Origin: Symbiodinium natans
Lineage: Eukaryota; Sar; Dinophyceae; Suessiales; Symbiodiniaceae
Assembly: GCA_905221605.1 (NCBI GenBank)
Contig: CAJNDS010001218.1
Span: forward strand, 1 to 28,250
Length of the DNA stretch: 28,250 nucleotides
Direction of reading: 5' to 3'
Numbering within the stretch: the first letter of the stretch is position 1; every line of letters begins with the position of its first letter. Shown here piece by piece: positions 9,353 to 17,822 of the stretch. Both the position numbers and the translations under genes were made by a program. Below the pieces are notes generated by a model. It made no database searches. It saw only the letters and a list, made by a program, of their open reading frames with translations, and was not told where the DNA came from.

Positions 9353-9447
9353 ATATATATATATATAGTAATATTACATTATTTTAAGTCATTTTTAAGA
9401 AATATTTAATAATATATTTTTGTAATATTATTTAGTATTAAAAAGGT

Positions 9448-9458
9448 ATTAAAGAAAA
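9448..9458 (+). promoter_or_regulatory. Early-type box ATTAAAGAAAA
   Basis: GGTATTAAAGAAAAAA lies 23 nt before the ATG at 9482, the same spacing as the boxes before the TIR gene and the small zinc-finger gene. Confidence 0.5.
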
Positions 9459-9481
9459 AATATAGTATTATATATATATAT

Positions 9482-9661
9482 ATGATGATGATGAAACTCA
9501 TGAAGGAAGTTGTAACAGGACAAGACATTGGTAAAAGCAAATATGAAGAGGTATTTGAAAAAGAACTAGATGTCTTAGGTGTTGAATATGGAATAAAAAA
9601 AAAAGAGAGCAATATTAAAAAGACAAGAAGAGATACTGATAAAAATGAAAGAGAAAAATAA
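9482..9661 (+). CDS. Small hypothetical protein, 59 aa
   Basis: Begins with four ATG codons (MMMMKLMKEVVTGQDIGKSK) after an early-type box, and ends in a Lys/Arg-rich tail. The actual initiator could be any of the four Met codons or Met7. It is highly charged and has no recognised domain. The last 17 bases overlap the start of the next small frame at 9645, as in compact viral operons. It is kept as a gene because of the upstream box and coding-like composition. Confidence 0.5.
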   Translation: MMMMKLMKEVVTGQDIGKSKYEEVFEKELDVLGVEYGIKKKESNIKKTRRDTDKNEREK

Positions 9662-9764
9662 CACATCGTATTGGGATGATGAACATTTAAAAATTATACA
9701 AGGTTCTCTAAATGATTTAGAGAATTATTTAAAAGCAAAAACAAGCACTGAAACAAATATGTAG
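9645..9764 (+). CDS. Small hypothetical protein, 39 aa
   Basis: A short frame (MKEKNNTSYWDDEHLKIIQG...) overlapping the end of the 59-aa gene and ending in TAG just before a perfect hairpin. Acidic, with a single helical stretch (LNDLENYLKAK). No family recognised. The reading is tentative because of its length. The overlap and the hairpin right after the stop support it. Confidence 0.35.
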   Translation: MKEKNNTSYWDDEHLKIIQGSLNDLENYLKAKTSTETNM

Positions 9765-9768
9765 ATAT

Positions 9769-9799
9769 CATAATAATATTTTTTGATAATATTATTATG
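9769..9799. terminator. Hairpin between convergent genes
   Basis: CATAATAATATT and its exact reverse complement AATATTATTATG flank a 7-nt loop, giving a perfect 12-bp stem. It sits between the plus-strand stop at 9764 and the minus-strand gene ending at 9806, a position that fits a bidirectional transcription end or mRNA 3'-end hairpin. Confidence 0.5.
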
Positions 9800-9805
9800 G
9801 TATTA

Positions 9806-10000
9806 TTATTTTATATATCCTAATTCCTTTGCTTTCTTCACATTCCTTTCATATACCTTGTCCCAAAATTTCGGATTTTTGTCATAACGATCTTCTAAAT
9901 ATTTTTGTCTTTTTGAATTTATATGTTTCATTCTTGCCTTTTCATATGATTGGCCTTGTTCATATTCTCCTCCACATTGATTGCATTTAATTTTAACCAT
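9806..10000 (-). CDS. Small CxxC protein, 64 aa
   Basis: MVKIKCNQCGGEYEQGQSYEKARMKH starts from an ATG 10 nt after an ATTAGA (TCTAAT on the coding strand) box. Cys6, Cys9 and His26 look like a partial zinc-finger knuckle. The rest is a basic helical segment ending KKAKELGYIK. Probable nucleic-acid-binding or virion accessory protein. Function unknown. It lies directly after the recombinase gene on the same strand and is intact. Confidence 0.55.
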   Translation of the reverse strand: MVKIKCNQCGGEYEQGQSYEKARMKHINSKRQKYLEDRYDKNPKFWDKVYERNVKKAKELGYIK

Positions 10001-10010
10001 ATATTATAAT

Positions 10011-10016
10011 ATTAGA
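10011..10016 (-). promoter_or_regulatory. Late-type TCTAAT box (64-aa CxxC gene)
   Basis: TCTAAT on the minus strand, 10 nt before the ATG at 10000, followed by an AT-only leader. This is the same arrangement as before the capsid gene. Confidence 0.5.
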
Positions 10017-11082
10017 TTAATAATATTCATTCTTATCACTATTATATTTTATATCATATTTTTCAAGTGTCTTTTCTTTGACATTTTTATTAATACCTTT
10101 GTTTAATCTATAAATAATATCATATCTTTTCTTCTTCCATTCTGAAGATTGCGACGCTTCACCTTTTGTATCTCTTAATTTATTTTCAGTTTCTTCTAAT
10201 TGTTTTTCTAATTGTGCTACTTTATCATTTAATTCTTTGTTCATATTTTCAAGTTCTTTTATCCTATCATCTTTTGCTTTGTCTGTTTTCGTTTTAGATA
10301 ATACTAATAAATACTTCTGCTGTGCTGTTTGTGGATCATGTCTCATTTTTCTGGCAAGTTCCCTTTTTTCTGCATATTTCATATTAAAATTATTATAAAA
10401 ATGACTAATATAAACTGATCTCATTGTAATGTCAATATTATCAACCTTTGTTATTTCTCGTAAATACCTTAATAATGTTTCATCTTGTATTGGCTTTCCT
10501 CGGTTTTCAAGTAAATATGTTCTTGGATATTTTTCAAATGAATAATAAACTAATTCAATAAGTTCCTTTATCTTCAGCTTCAATATTATTTTTAAGTATA
10601 TCTGAAAACGATTTTGAGCCTGTAACCTTATCTTTTCCGACATAATACATTACACGACGCTTACCTGTTCCTGTTGTCATTAACATTATATAATTTCGTT
10701 TTTCATCATAACCACCCTTCGTGTGAAATTCAGCACTGGTATAAAAAGATGTTCTGACTGGTGGTTGTTTTATTAATAAACTTAACAATAAATATTGTAA
10801 ATGGCTTCTGTATGTTTTAATTTCTTTATAATTAATTTGATTTAAAATATCAACAAAATATGAATAATCTCTGTAATTCTTTTGTTTCTTTTCACTTAAT
10901 TCATTTTCATCATATTCTTTACTTCGTTTCATCATTAGATCATAACCTTTACTCGTAAAATTACTTATCATTGTATTTGTTGGATCATTGAATTTTAACC
11001 ATTTGGAAATCATAAAATAAAAGCCTTCTTTAGTTGATGTTGATAATAGCACTACTTCCCTTTCATGCTTCCACTCACGCAA
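10017..11082 (-). pseudogene. Tyrosine recombinase (integrase), frameshifted
   Basis: Two minus-strand frames overlap at 10555-10643. The upstream frame (to 11082) has an N-terminal helical domain and IKQPPVRTSFYT, whose Arg110 fits the first catalytic Arg. The downstream frame has DITMRSVYISHFY (Arg75), ARKMRHDPQTAQQKYL (His102 and the presumed nucleophile Tyr111, nine residues apart), then a long coiled coil (about 118-160). These are the box I and box II features of tyrosine recombinases used by many PLVs for integration. A single frameshift in the overlap separates the catalytic residues. The 5' end is also uncertain because a GC-richer block abuts it at 11066-11240. Confidence 0.75.
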
Positions 11083-11087
11083 AAGAC

Positions 11088-11224
11088 AGAATTAGCGGGG
11101 TCTTATGATGTCTGGGCGGACTTTCAATTTGCTGTATTCTGTGCTAATCCTGCTATAGAGACGATTTTGGGCAATGGGCGCACGTTCGGGGTGTTTCATC
11201 CTGTTTCATTTTCAGAGGGGAATT
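11088..11224. other. GC-richer foreign-looking block upstream of recombinase
   Basis: About 137 bp with clearly higher GC content than the surrounding element, flanked by CAAAAGAC at 11080-11087 and 11225-11232. The 8-bp repeat could be a target duplication of a small insertion, perhaps of hAT-like type, but I see no convincing inverted termini. It lies where the recombinase N-terminus or its promoter would be expected. No gene is supported. Confidence 0.35.
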
Positions 11225-11272
11225 CAAAAGACTATACACTGTCAATATGTATTAGAAAAACATTTTTAAATA

Positions 11273-11680
11273 TTAATCCAATAAATTCATGTTGTTTTGT
11301 TTTAATTGTGATACATCTTTATCAATTCTTTCTACTTCTTCTTCAATTTTATCTAGTCTTTCTTCGCATTCTTCTGGTGTGATTTTCCTATTTTGACTCC
11401 ACCCAGTGCTACAAAGCTCAACGCCTCCAATTTGCTGTGTGACATCTGGTTTAAATATTCCATCATCAGGGGATACATTCCTGCCTTTTCCTATTTTAAA
11501 ACTACTTCTATCTTCTACAACATTAACAATAACTTTTTTATCTTCTGTTGTCGTTGTTGTAGTTTCTTTATGGTATGTGTTTCTTTTACATCTACAAAAT
11601 AAGCAATTTATACCATCTTTATTAACACTTAAACCGCCATCAGTTCCATCTTTGTTATCGTCTTTGTTTGCGTCAGTCAT
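11273..11680 (-). CDS. Hypothetical protein, 135 aa, with CxxC and C-terminal coiled coil
   Basis: Starts with ATG at 11680, 10 nt after a TCTAAT-type box. The N-terminus is Asp/Lys-rich, followed by CLFCRCKR, a Thr run, a Gly/Lys segment, and a C-terminal helix with heptad spacing (ECEERLDKIEEEVERIDKDV). The layout suggests a small oligomeric structural or DNA-associated protein. No family is recognised and no breaks are seen. The late-type box argues for a virion role, which is inference. Confidence 0.55.
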   Translation of the reverse strand: MTDANKDDNKDGTDGGLSVNKDGINCLFCRCKRNTYHKETTTTTTEDKKVIVNVVEDRSSFKIGKGRNVSPDDGIFKPDVTQQIGGVELCSTGWSQNRKITPEECEERLDKIEEEVERIDKDVSQLKQNNMNLLD

Positions 11681-11690
11681 ATTAGTTTAT

Positions 11691-11696
11691 ATTAGA
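11691..11696 (-). promoter_or_regulatory. Late-type TCTAAT box (135-aa gene)
   Basis: Minus-strand TCTAATATAAACTAAT lies 10 nt before the ATG at 11680, matching the capsid-type arrangement. Confidence 0.5.
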
Positions 11697-11702
11697 AAAT
11701 TA

Positions 11703-11852
11703 TTATTTTTTCTTCAGTTTCAAATATTGTAATACCCCCTTGCAAATTTCTAAAAGAGAATAACAACAGCGTCTGTATCTTGGTTCAGTTATTATTATTT
11801 GTTCAACTTCTTCTAAATTATTAATGGCACTAATATATTTATCGTATTCCAT
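11703..11852 (-). CDS. Small hypothetical protein, 49 aa
   Basis: Open frame MEYDKYISAINNLEEVEQII... ending in a Lys run. It has two adjacent Cys residues near the middle and a third further on. No signal peptide and no family recognised. It fills the gap between the 135-aa gene and the divergently oriented ATPase, and the reading frame is clean. Support is limited to length, start context and lack of alternative content. Confidence 0.4.
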   Translation of the reverse strand: MEYDKYISAINNLEEVEQIIITEPRYRRCCYSLLEICKGVLQYLKLKKK

Positions 11853-11875
11853 TATATAATTAAATTATATAATTT

Positions 11876-11880
11876 TCTAT
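11876..11880 (+). promoter_or_regulatory. Late-type TCTAT box (packaging ATPase)
   Basis: TTTTCTATGTAAGTATA places TCTAT 9 nt before the ATG at 11890. The core TCTA is shared with the other late-type boxes although the following base differs. Confidence 0.4.
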
Positions 11881-11889
11881 GTAAGTATA

Positions 11890-12705
11890 ATGAGTAATAA
11901 TCAGATACCCATAGTGAAACCATACAAAACTAAAGAGTATGAATGTAAGCAATCAAAATATGATGTAGCACCACGTATACCGTTTTCCATGGTAATTACT
12001 GGACAGTCAGGATCGGGCAAGACAATTCTTCTTTCAAATTTAATATTGGATATATATCGCAATTGTTTTTCAAGAGTTTATATTTGGTCAAGCAGTGTGT
12101 TTTTAGATCCAGTTTGGGAACCAGTCAAGAAATATGTTGAAAATGATCTTGGGGTGAATCCAGAGAAGGAAAAAATATATTTTGATACATTTAATGTTGC
12201 TGAAATGCAACAAGTATTAGATCTACAAAATAAGATCAACCAATACCAGAAGAAAAACGGAGCAACCAAGTTGTATTCGGTGCTTTTTTTGGTAGACGAT
12301 TTCATTGATCAGGCTTCTTTTGCAAAACGTAATAATTTGCTGAATGCTTTGTATATCAAGGCGAGACATGTTAATGTTTCTATCATTTCAAGCAGTCAGA
12401 AATATAATGGATTGAGTACAACTGTTAGAACTAATTCGAGGCAGTTATTATTTTTCAAATTGCGTAATTATAAAGAAGTTGAGAGTGTTTTAGATGAATT
12501 AGCAGGTGTTTTAATTAGTAAAAAAGCAATGTCTGATATGAAGAGCCTACACCAAGCAAAGCAACTTTTATTAGAGATTTATAATATTGCAACGGAAGAA
12601 CCTTTTAGCTTTTTATTTGTTAATTTCGTTCAGCCTGACATTAATAAAATGTTTATGGTGCGTTTTGAGAAGTATATTACAATAAATGATGGTGAAGATA
12701 CTTAA
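11890..12705 (+). CDS. Genome-packaging ATPase (FtsK/HerA, A32-like)
   Basis: A 271-residue intact frame. GQSGSGKT at 38-45 is the Walker A P-loop. VLFLVDD at 131-137 is the Walker B strand. SIISSSQ at 164-170 fits the sensor strand of the HerA/FtsK clade. The N-terminal APRIPFSMVITG and FSRVYIWSSSV are typical of PLV, virophage and giant-virus packaging ATPases. These enzymes pump genomic DNA into the preformed capsid using ATP. It is divergent from the small minus-strand genes and followed 30 nt later by the GIY-YIG gene. No breaks are seen, in contrast with the replication genes. Confidence 0.9.
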   Translation: MSNNQIPIVKPYKTKEYECKQSKYDVAPRIPFSMVITGQSGSGKTILLSNLILDIYRNCFSRVYIWSSSVFLDPVWEPVKKYVENDLGVNPEKEKIYFDTFNVAEMQQVLDLQNKINQYQKKNGATKLYSVLFLVDDFIDQASFAKRNNLLNALYIKARHVNVSIISSSQKYNGLSTTVRTNSRQLLFFKLRNYKEVESVLDELAGVLISKKAMSDMKSLHQAKQLLLEIYNIATEEPFSFLFVNFVQPDINKMFMVRFEKYITINDGEDT

Positions 12706-12735
12706 AAAGACGATTTTAATAGATTATATAGGACA

Positions 12736-13371
12736 ATGCCACGCAAGCCCGTGGATTACAGCAACACCCACTTTTACAAAATCGTATGTAAAGACTTAAA
12801 TGTTTTACCATTCTACATAGGTCACAGCACCACCTTAACAAAAAGAACTTGGAGTCACAAACACAACTGTAAAACAACATCTGAAAAGGATTTTAATTTA
12901 CCAGTATATAAGTTCATCCGAGACAACCACGGATGGGATAATTGGAGTGTTGTTTTGATAGAGAAAGGAAGTTTTCAAAACGTGTTTGAAGCAAGAAAAA
13001 GAGAACGAGAACTTATTGAGGAATTGAAGCCGTCATTAAATACCCACCTACCATTAGATCACAATGATATGAAACAATACAAACATGATTGGTGTTTAAA
13101 AAACAGAGAAAGATTATGCCAGAACAAAAAGCAGTATTACCAAGAGAATAAAGAAAAAATTCTTAACAATTGTAAAAAACATTATCAGACTAACATAACA
13201 GAACGAAGAAAAATGAGGAACGTGTCATACGTTTGTAATTGTGGATGCTCATACAGCTATTCTAATAAAAGAAGACACGAAAGAACCCAAAAGCATCAGG
13301 AATATTTGAAAGACCAAGCAAACAAAGAACACACCGAAGAATTCTTAAACCAAATTCAACCAGATAAATAA
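12736..13371 (+). CDS. GIY-YIG endonuclease with C-terminal zinc finger
   Basis: A 211-residue intact frame. FYKI (13-16) and YIG (27-29) form the degenerate GIY-YIG pair, Arg37 follows in TKRTW, and a Glu in FEARKRERELIEEL is the likely metal-binding catalytic residue. Downstream is a basic Asn/Lys linker with repeated NKEKI-type segments, then CNCGCSYSYSNKRRHERTQKH, a C2H2-like knuckle common at the end of giant-virus and PLV GIY-YIG proteins. It cuts DNA and may act in recombination, homing or genome processing. It follows the ATPase on the same strand with no late-type box of its own, so it may be co-transcribed. Confidence 0.85.
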   Translation: MPRKPVDYSNTHFYKIVCKDLNVLPFYIGHSTTLTKRTWSHKHNCKTTSEKDFNLPVYKFIRDNHGWDNWSVVLIEKGSFQNVFEARKRERELIEELKPSLNTHLPLDHNDMKQYKHDWCLKNRERLCQNKKQYYQENKEKILNNCKKHYQTNITERRKMRNVSYVCNCGCSYSYSNKRRHERTQKHQEYLKDQANKEHTEEFLNQIQPDK

Positions 13372-13399
13372 TAATATTACTCAACAATATTATTATTTA
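13365..13399. terminator. Perfect hairpin between convergent genes
   Basis: TAAATAATAATATT and its exact reverse complement flank ACTCAAC, giving a 14-bp stem that overlaps the stop codon of the GIY-YIG gene and precedes the convergent gene end at 13403. It resembles the hairpin at 9769 and probably marks transcript ends. Confidence 0.55.
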
Positions 13400-13402
13400 T
13401 CA

Positions 13403-13618
13403 TTAAAATAAACTCGGATTACAACAATGTAAATGAGTAAAACCAAAGCAGGGACATTTCTTTTTCTTTTGCAGTGCCTCTACTTTCTTTTCTTCTTGTT
13501 CAAGTTTTTCTAATAAATCTTTCATCGCTTTTAATAAAATATCAGTTTCAGATATTTCTTTGCTTTTCTGCTTTATTAATTCCATACATGTGGCATATTC
13601 AGTTTGAAAATCTGTCAT
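13403..13618 (-). CDS. Small coiled-coil protein with Cys-rich tail, 71 aa
   Basis: Starts with ATG at 13618, 12 nt after a TCTAAA box. Residues 15-55 form a Glu/Lys coiled coil (LKAMKDLLEKLEQEEKKVEALQ region). The C-terminus KKCPCFGFTHLHCCNPSLF has four Cys and two His. It resembles short oligomerising virion proteins, and no family can be named. It lies just downstream of the fibre gene on the same strand and may be co-expressed. No breaks. Confidence 0.55.
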   Translation of the reverse strand: MTDFQTEYATCMELIKQKSKEISETDILLKAMKDLLEKLEQEEKKVEALQKKKKCPCFGFTHLHCCNPSLF

Positions 13619-13630
13619 TATATATTATTA

Positions 13631-13636
13631 TTTAGA
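13631..13636 (-). promoter_or_regulatory. Late-type TCTAAA box (71-aa gene)
   Basis: Minus-strand TCTAAATAATAATATATA starts 18 nt and ends 12 nt before the ATG at 13618. It overlaps the last codons of the fibre gene. Confidence 0.45.
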
Positions 13637-13638
13637 TT

Positions 13639-15984
13639 TTAATCTTTACTTTTCGCTTTAGGTTTTGCTTTTGCTTTTGGTTATGTTTCACCCTTTAATT
13701 TCTTAACCTCCTTTTCTAAATCTTCTACTTGCTTTTGTAACTGTTGCACAGCCCCCCACAATACAACTGCTGTTTTATTATACGCTAATAATTTCATGCC
13801 GTCATTATTATTTTTTTATGTTGTCCCATTCTTTGGGCATTTTAGCGTCTTTTATATCATCTGCTATAAATCCAATATGACTTTTTTTGTCTTCATCATT
13901 AATAAAATTATATGTTTTCGGTTTGATATATTTAACTGCTTTATAGCATTCTTTAATATTTGCCTCCCTTATGTTTTCTTTCAATTTAGCGTCTGATGTT
14001 TCTGTTAAAGCAACGCATGTTAAATTTCCTCCAATATCAGCGTTATTAGTTGTAGTAAAGAAACCATAAACATCAACACCTGTGTTTGTGGCGTCTAATC
14101 TTGATAAGTTATTATTACTTAAGCTAATCAATCCGTCATTATCTGGATTGTTAATTAATACTCTTTGTTGTCCTGAAACATCAGTATTTGTAATTTCTAG
14201 TTGTCCAACTAATGTAACTTGACCATCTGTTATTTTAATTTCTGGCGTTGACGCTTCTAATCCAACTGTTAAATTAATATCTCCTAACGCATCGCCATTT
14301 CTAATATATAATTTATATTGTGCATCCAATACTTCTTTAAATTCGCTACTATTTTGAAACATAAAACGCCCCCAACTAATAACGTCTGCCTCACCAACGA
14401 TATTACCAATACTATTAAATGTTTGATTATTTGTAACTGCTCTATTAATAGTAATTCCGTTAGTGTCGTTTAATTGTAGTGCTATTGTTCCTGTTGTCGG
14501 GTCGGTTGTTCTATTTGACTGTAATGAAAATTAATTTCATTTGTTGAAATAACATTTAATGAATTATTGGCGTCCGCTCTTTGAAATATTCTACCGGAAT
14601 TATTAATATAAATATCACTATTAAATGTTGATATATTTTGAAATGATGCTGTTCCACCAAAATTAGCATTGCCACCCGATACATTTAGTTTATTTGCTCC
14701 TTGGATTACTCCAATACCTAAACTTAAACAATAAACGCCATTACCATTAGCCGTATTCAATAAAAGTAATGAAGAACTGTCGTTGCTTGTGTTGTAAGCA
14801 TTAATATGAATGAATTAAATTTCAAATAACCTTGTGCATTTTTAACTGTCATAACATTAGAAGCGTCCGTTGTATCTTTGTAAAATGTAAGCCCTGAATT
14901 ATTAGAAATATTATAATTTTCACCATAAAAATTTAAATCATTTGATAAGTCTAAATTACCATCCACTTTTAAATTTTGTCTAACAATAGCACCATCAACA
15001 ACATCTAATGTTTAACCGCCTGTTAATGTTTTTGCTCCTGTATCTACTATTTAACATATTGATTAGTATTATTATTTAAATTTAAAATTCTACCCGTATC
15101 ACCAACTGAATTATAACAGTCAATATTATCATTGTTAAAAGTAATATAATTATCAGTATTTCTAACTGTAAATGATAAATTAGCATCTGCTGTATTTTCT
15201 ACCACTAAACCACCTGTTGGTGTTTCTATTTTACCTGACATTTTATAACCTGCATTATTATTTGATAAATCTAATTGTTTTATGGCGTCGTCTGATGTAT
15301 TATTACAAAATATTTTATCTCCTTGTAAAGTTATATAACTTGTAGCATTTTTAAATTCTGCTAATACTTTATCACCTCCTCCTGTTTGATTGCTAAATAA
15401 TAATCCCGCCACTGGTGATATATTAATAGTTGAATTATTTAATGTTAATCCGCTATGAATAACAGTTGGAGCAGAACAATCAATAATAGGATTTGCACTA
15501 AATCTATTTGTAAAGTCTGATTTTGGAACTCGTAGATCTAATAAATTATCAATTTCTGTATCAGTATAGCCACTGCTACCACCAGCACCTGCTATTAATG
15601 TATCTACCTCACCCTTATTATAATAATTAACCCCTAACTGGGCATTTGTTTGGTAATTAGTAGATAAATTTGTATCAATTTGTGTTGATGTATAATAATT
15701 ACTAAATGTTGAACCAATCTCTGTTTTATTATAAAAATTCTGTGCTAATACTGTATTGGTTTGATAATTATTAGTTAAATCAGTATTAATAGCATTAATA
15801 TTATTAAAGTTCTGCAATTGCTTGGTGTTCAGAACATCAATAGCATCGGTGTTTGCTTGTATTTCTACTGCGTTGGTTGGATGTCAGCACTTGTTGCGTA
15901 TAGTTGCGATAGTTCTGTCCCTTCTAAATAAATTTTATCTGCATTTACGGTTTGTAGTCCTGTTAAAGTAACTGGAACATTCAT
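13639..15984 (-). pseudogene. Fibre-like protein with C-terminal S74-type chaperone, broken
   Basis: ATG at 15984 (MNVPVTLTGLQTVNADKIYL) follows a late-type box. The reading then continues through four successive frames. Residues after the start are Asn/Thr-rich with recurrent NYYTSTQID / NYYNKGEVD / NFYNKTEIG units, then many beta-strand repeats (NLSFTVRNTDNYITFNND, NLDLSNDLNFYGENYN) typical of trimeric fibres. Near the end SDAKLKENI and HIGFIADD match the intramolecular chaperone domain (peptidase S74), which self-cleaves at the Ser. A coiled tail (VQQLQKQVEDLEKEVKKL) follows. Breaks: a TAG-ending frameshift at 15865, frame changes around 15047, 14966-14757 and 14482-14362, a frameshift in an A run at 13808, and an in-frame TAA shortly before the end. 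It likely made the receptor-binding fibre. Confidence 0.8.
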
Positions 15985-15986
15985 TA

Positions 15987-16019
15987 GTAAATATTATTTA
16001 ATTAGATAATAATATTTAC
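15987..16019. promoter_or_regulatory. Hairpin carrying the fibre late-type box
   Basis: GTAAATATTATT and its exact reverse complement AATAATATTTAC flank a 9-nt loop containing the minus-strand TCTAAT box at 16001-16006, 16 nt before the fibre ATG. It lies between the capsid gene stop (16031) and the fibre start, so it could combine a capsid transcript end with the fibre promoter. Confidence 0.5.
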
Positions 16020-16030
16020 CAATGTTTTAA

Positions 16031-17554
16031 TTAAGTATGAACCATTGGTGTATCTGCCATAATTTCAAGAATATTTGAACTAACTAGGCATGTTGTAATT
16101 TCTTCAATTGCTTCTTCTGTTCCTGTTAAATTAGCATTAGTTCCACGAATATTTAATGTTAATAATGCACCAAGTTTAGAATTTACCCCAGTTAAATTAT
16201 TTTGATCCATCTTTTGGAAATTAATGCCCATAATAAATTTATTTGCTCTGTATTGATTATATTTAATGCTCATACTATCTTGATCGGGATTGAGTAAAGA
16301 TACAAACCTACGAAGATAATACATATGCTCACTTAATGAAGAAGAAGCAACTTCCGGATATCGTTTATTACCAAGTAAAACATCAAATGTTAAATCTAAA
16401 TTTTTATTAGCGTATCCATAACCAACTTCATTACCAGTTGCCCCCGTTCCATTAGAGAAAGCGGGGTAATTAATCATAGGATTGTAAAAATAGTTCCATT
16501 TTTTGAAAATGTAACGGTCAAATCGTGATTCATTATTCATACTGAATATAGCTTCTGTTCTTGGCTTACGATAAAGTGTAACAAACATGCCATCTAAACG
16601 AGTAGCAGATTTAACGATATTAAGATTAATTTCGCCTGTGCCATTTGCTATTGTTTGACTTGTCATGTGATACGCTTTATATAACATTTTCAAAGAACCA
16701 CCTTCTAAAAGTCCCTGTGTGTATTTTTCTGAAACTTTTGGATCTAAAACTGCGATATCCGCTTTAAGTGCTAGTGAATTTAATTCCCAATCTACTCCAG
16801 TATTACCTTCCGTGAAAAAACAATTGTTGGCATCGGTATTTGTTGCACCTGAAGCAACTGGCACAATAATAGGATCATTAGCATCATTAACAAGGGTTAA
16901 TTCAATTTCTAAACCAGAAGCATGGCGAAGGGGCAAATAATACCCAGAATTCAAGAAGCCTGAACAACACTGATGCCCAAGTCGCACCCATGTTTGAGGG
17001 TAAATACCCGCCATTGTGTGTCTCGTGAATTTCTGTCGTAAATCACCGAACTTGTTCCAGTTTCCAGCGTTTGCTACATCTTCTTGTAATCCAGTAGCAT
17101 ATGTATGTGCAAAATCGTCATCATATCTCGGATTCATACCGCTTTCAATATCATCTAAATCACGAGCATCAGGAGATTTTAAGCAATTCCAAATCTCACA
17201 GAATTTATTGTAATCTGTTATATCTTCTACAATCTGCCCTCCTACCATGACTCGTAATCGTGAGAAGCATGAATGTAGTTGTCCAATAAATCTTAAATAT
17301 CTTGTTGTTCCTTGTTCATTGTTTTTAAGATTAGCAAAAATGCGAATACTTGATAAATCTAAATAAGAATTAGTGTCAGAGGCAGTTAAATGAAATTTAA
17401 TTTGTCTATTTCCCGCCCCTACTGAATAAATATTTGAACCAGACGGAGCATAGGATACTTGACGTCTATCAATAACATATCTGCCGAGGTTTTCAATACC
17501 ATATTCAAAACCACCAACAACATTTGACTCACTTTCAGCAATAATATTTTCCAT
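16031..17554 (-). CDS. Major capsid protein, double-jelly-roll type
   Basis: A 507-residue intact frame, the longest in the element, beginning MENIIAESESNVVGGFEYG from an ATG 15 nt after a TCTAAT box. SCFSRLRVMVGGQIVEDITD, YNKFCEIWNCL and a closing segment (LLTLNIRGTNANL, SNILEIMADTPMVHT) match my knowledge of PLV major capsid proteins, where two jelly rolls form pseudo-hexameric capsomers. Length and beta-rich composition fit. Fibre, minor capsid candidate and ATPase genes nearby support the call. The assignment comes from recognised segments, not a search. Absence of any break in 1.5 kb, while neighbours are damaged, is notable. Confidence 0.8.
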   Translation of the reverse strand: MENIIAESESNVVGGFEYGIENLGRYVIDRRQVSYAPSGSNIYSVGAGNRQIKFHLTASDTNSYLDLSSIRIFANLKNNEQGTTRYLRFIGQLHSCFSRLRVMVGGQIVEDITDYNKFCEIWNCLKSPDARDLDDIESGMNPRYDDDFAHTYATGLQEDVANAGNWNKFGDLRQKFTRHTMAGIYPQTWVRLGHQCCSGFLNSGYYLPLRHASGLEIELTLVNDANDPIIVPVASGATNTDANNCFFTEGNTGVDWELNSLALKADIAVLDPKVSEKYTQGLLEGGSLKMLYKAYHMTSQTIANGTGEINLNIVKSATRLDGMFVTLYRKPRTEAIFSMNNESRFDRYIFKKWNYFYNPMINYPAFSNGTGATGNEVGYGYANKNLDLTFDVLLGNKRYPEVASSSLSEHMYYLRRFVSLLNPDQDSMSIKYNQYRANKFIMGINFQKMDQNNLTGVNSKLGALLTLNIRGTNANLTGTEEAIEEITTCLVSSNILEIMADTPMVHT

Positions 17555-17563
17555 AAGTATATA

Positions 17564-17806
17564 TTATTTATTAGATAAAATTATTTTATTATTTTTTAAT
17601 TTATTTAAACTTTTTAAATTTAAATTAATATCATTATTATTCTTAATATTTGGTTTATTAATTGCTTCATTGACATTTATTTTATTCTCTCCTTCTTCAA
17701 CAATTTCTCTAATCATATCATAACCTTTTGTTTTAATAATTCTTTTAGGTTTAACTTCCTGTTGTTTCTTATTTTGCTTTGCTATTAAATCTCTGTTGCA
17801 TATCAT
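17564..17806 (-). CDS. Small basic hypothetical protein, 80 aa
   Basis: MICNRDLIAKQNKKQQEVKPKR... is Lys/Asn-rich with a short helical core (GYDMIREIVEEGENKINV). It ends 9 nt before the capsid start, so the capsid promoter lies inside its 3' end. The start at 17806 follows an AT-only leader with no clear TCTA. No recognised domain. It could be a DNA-binding virion protein. The frame is intact. Confidence 0.45.
   Translation of the reverse strand: MICNRDLIAKQNKKQQEVKPKRIIKTKGYDMIREIVEEGENKINVNEAINKPNIKNNNDINLNLKSLNKLKNNKIILSNK
17570..17575 (-). promoter_or_regulatory. Late-type TCTAAT box (major capsid)
   Basis: Minus-strand TTATCTAATAAATAATATATAC places TCTAAT 15 nt before the capsid ATG. 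Nearly the same string precedes the fibre gene. Confidence 0.6.
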
Positions 17807-17822
17807 TATATTATATAATATA

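Noticed and set aside
9406-9666. 86-codon minus-strand hydrophobic frame
   Set aside because: Antisense of the 59-aa gene at 9482. Hydrophobicity results from the complement of Lys/Glu codons.
11065-11382. 105-codon plus-strand frame over the GC-rich block
   Set aside because: The second half is the complement of the 135-aa gene, and the first half has no recognisable domain.
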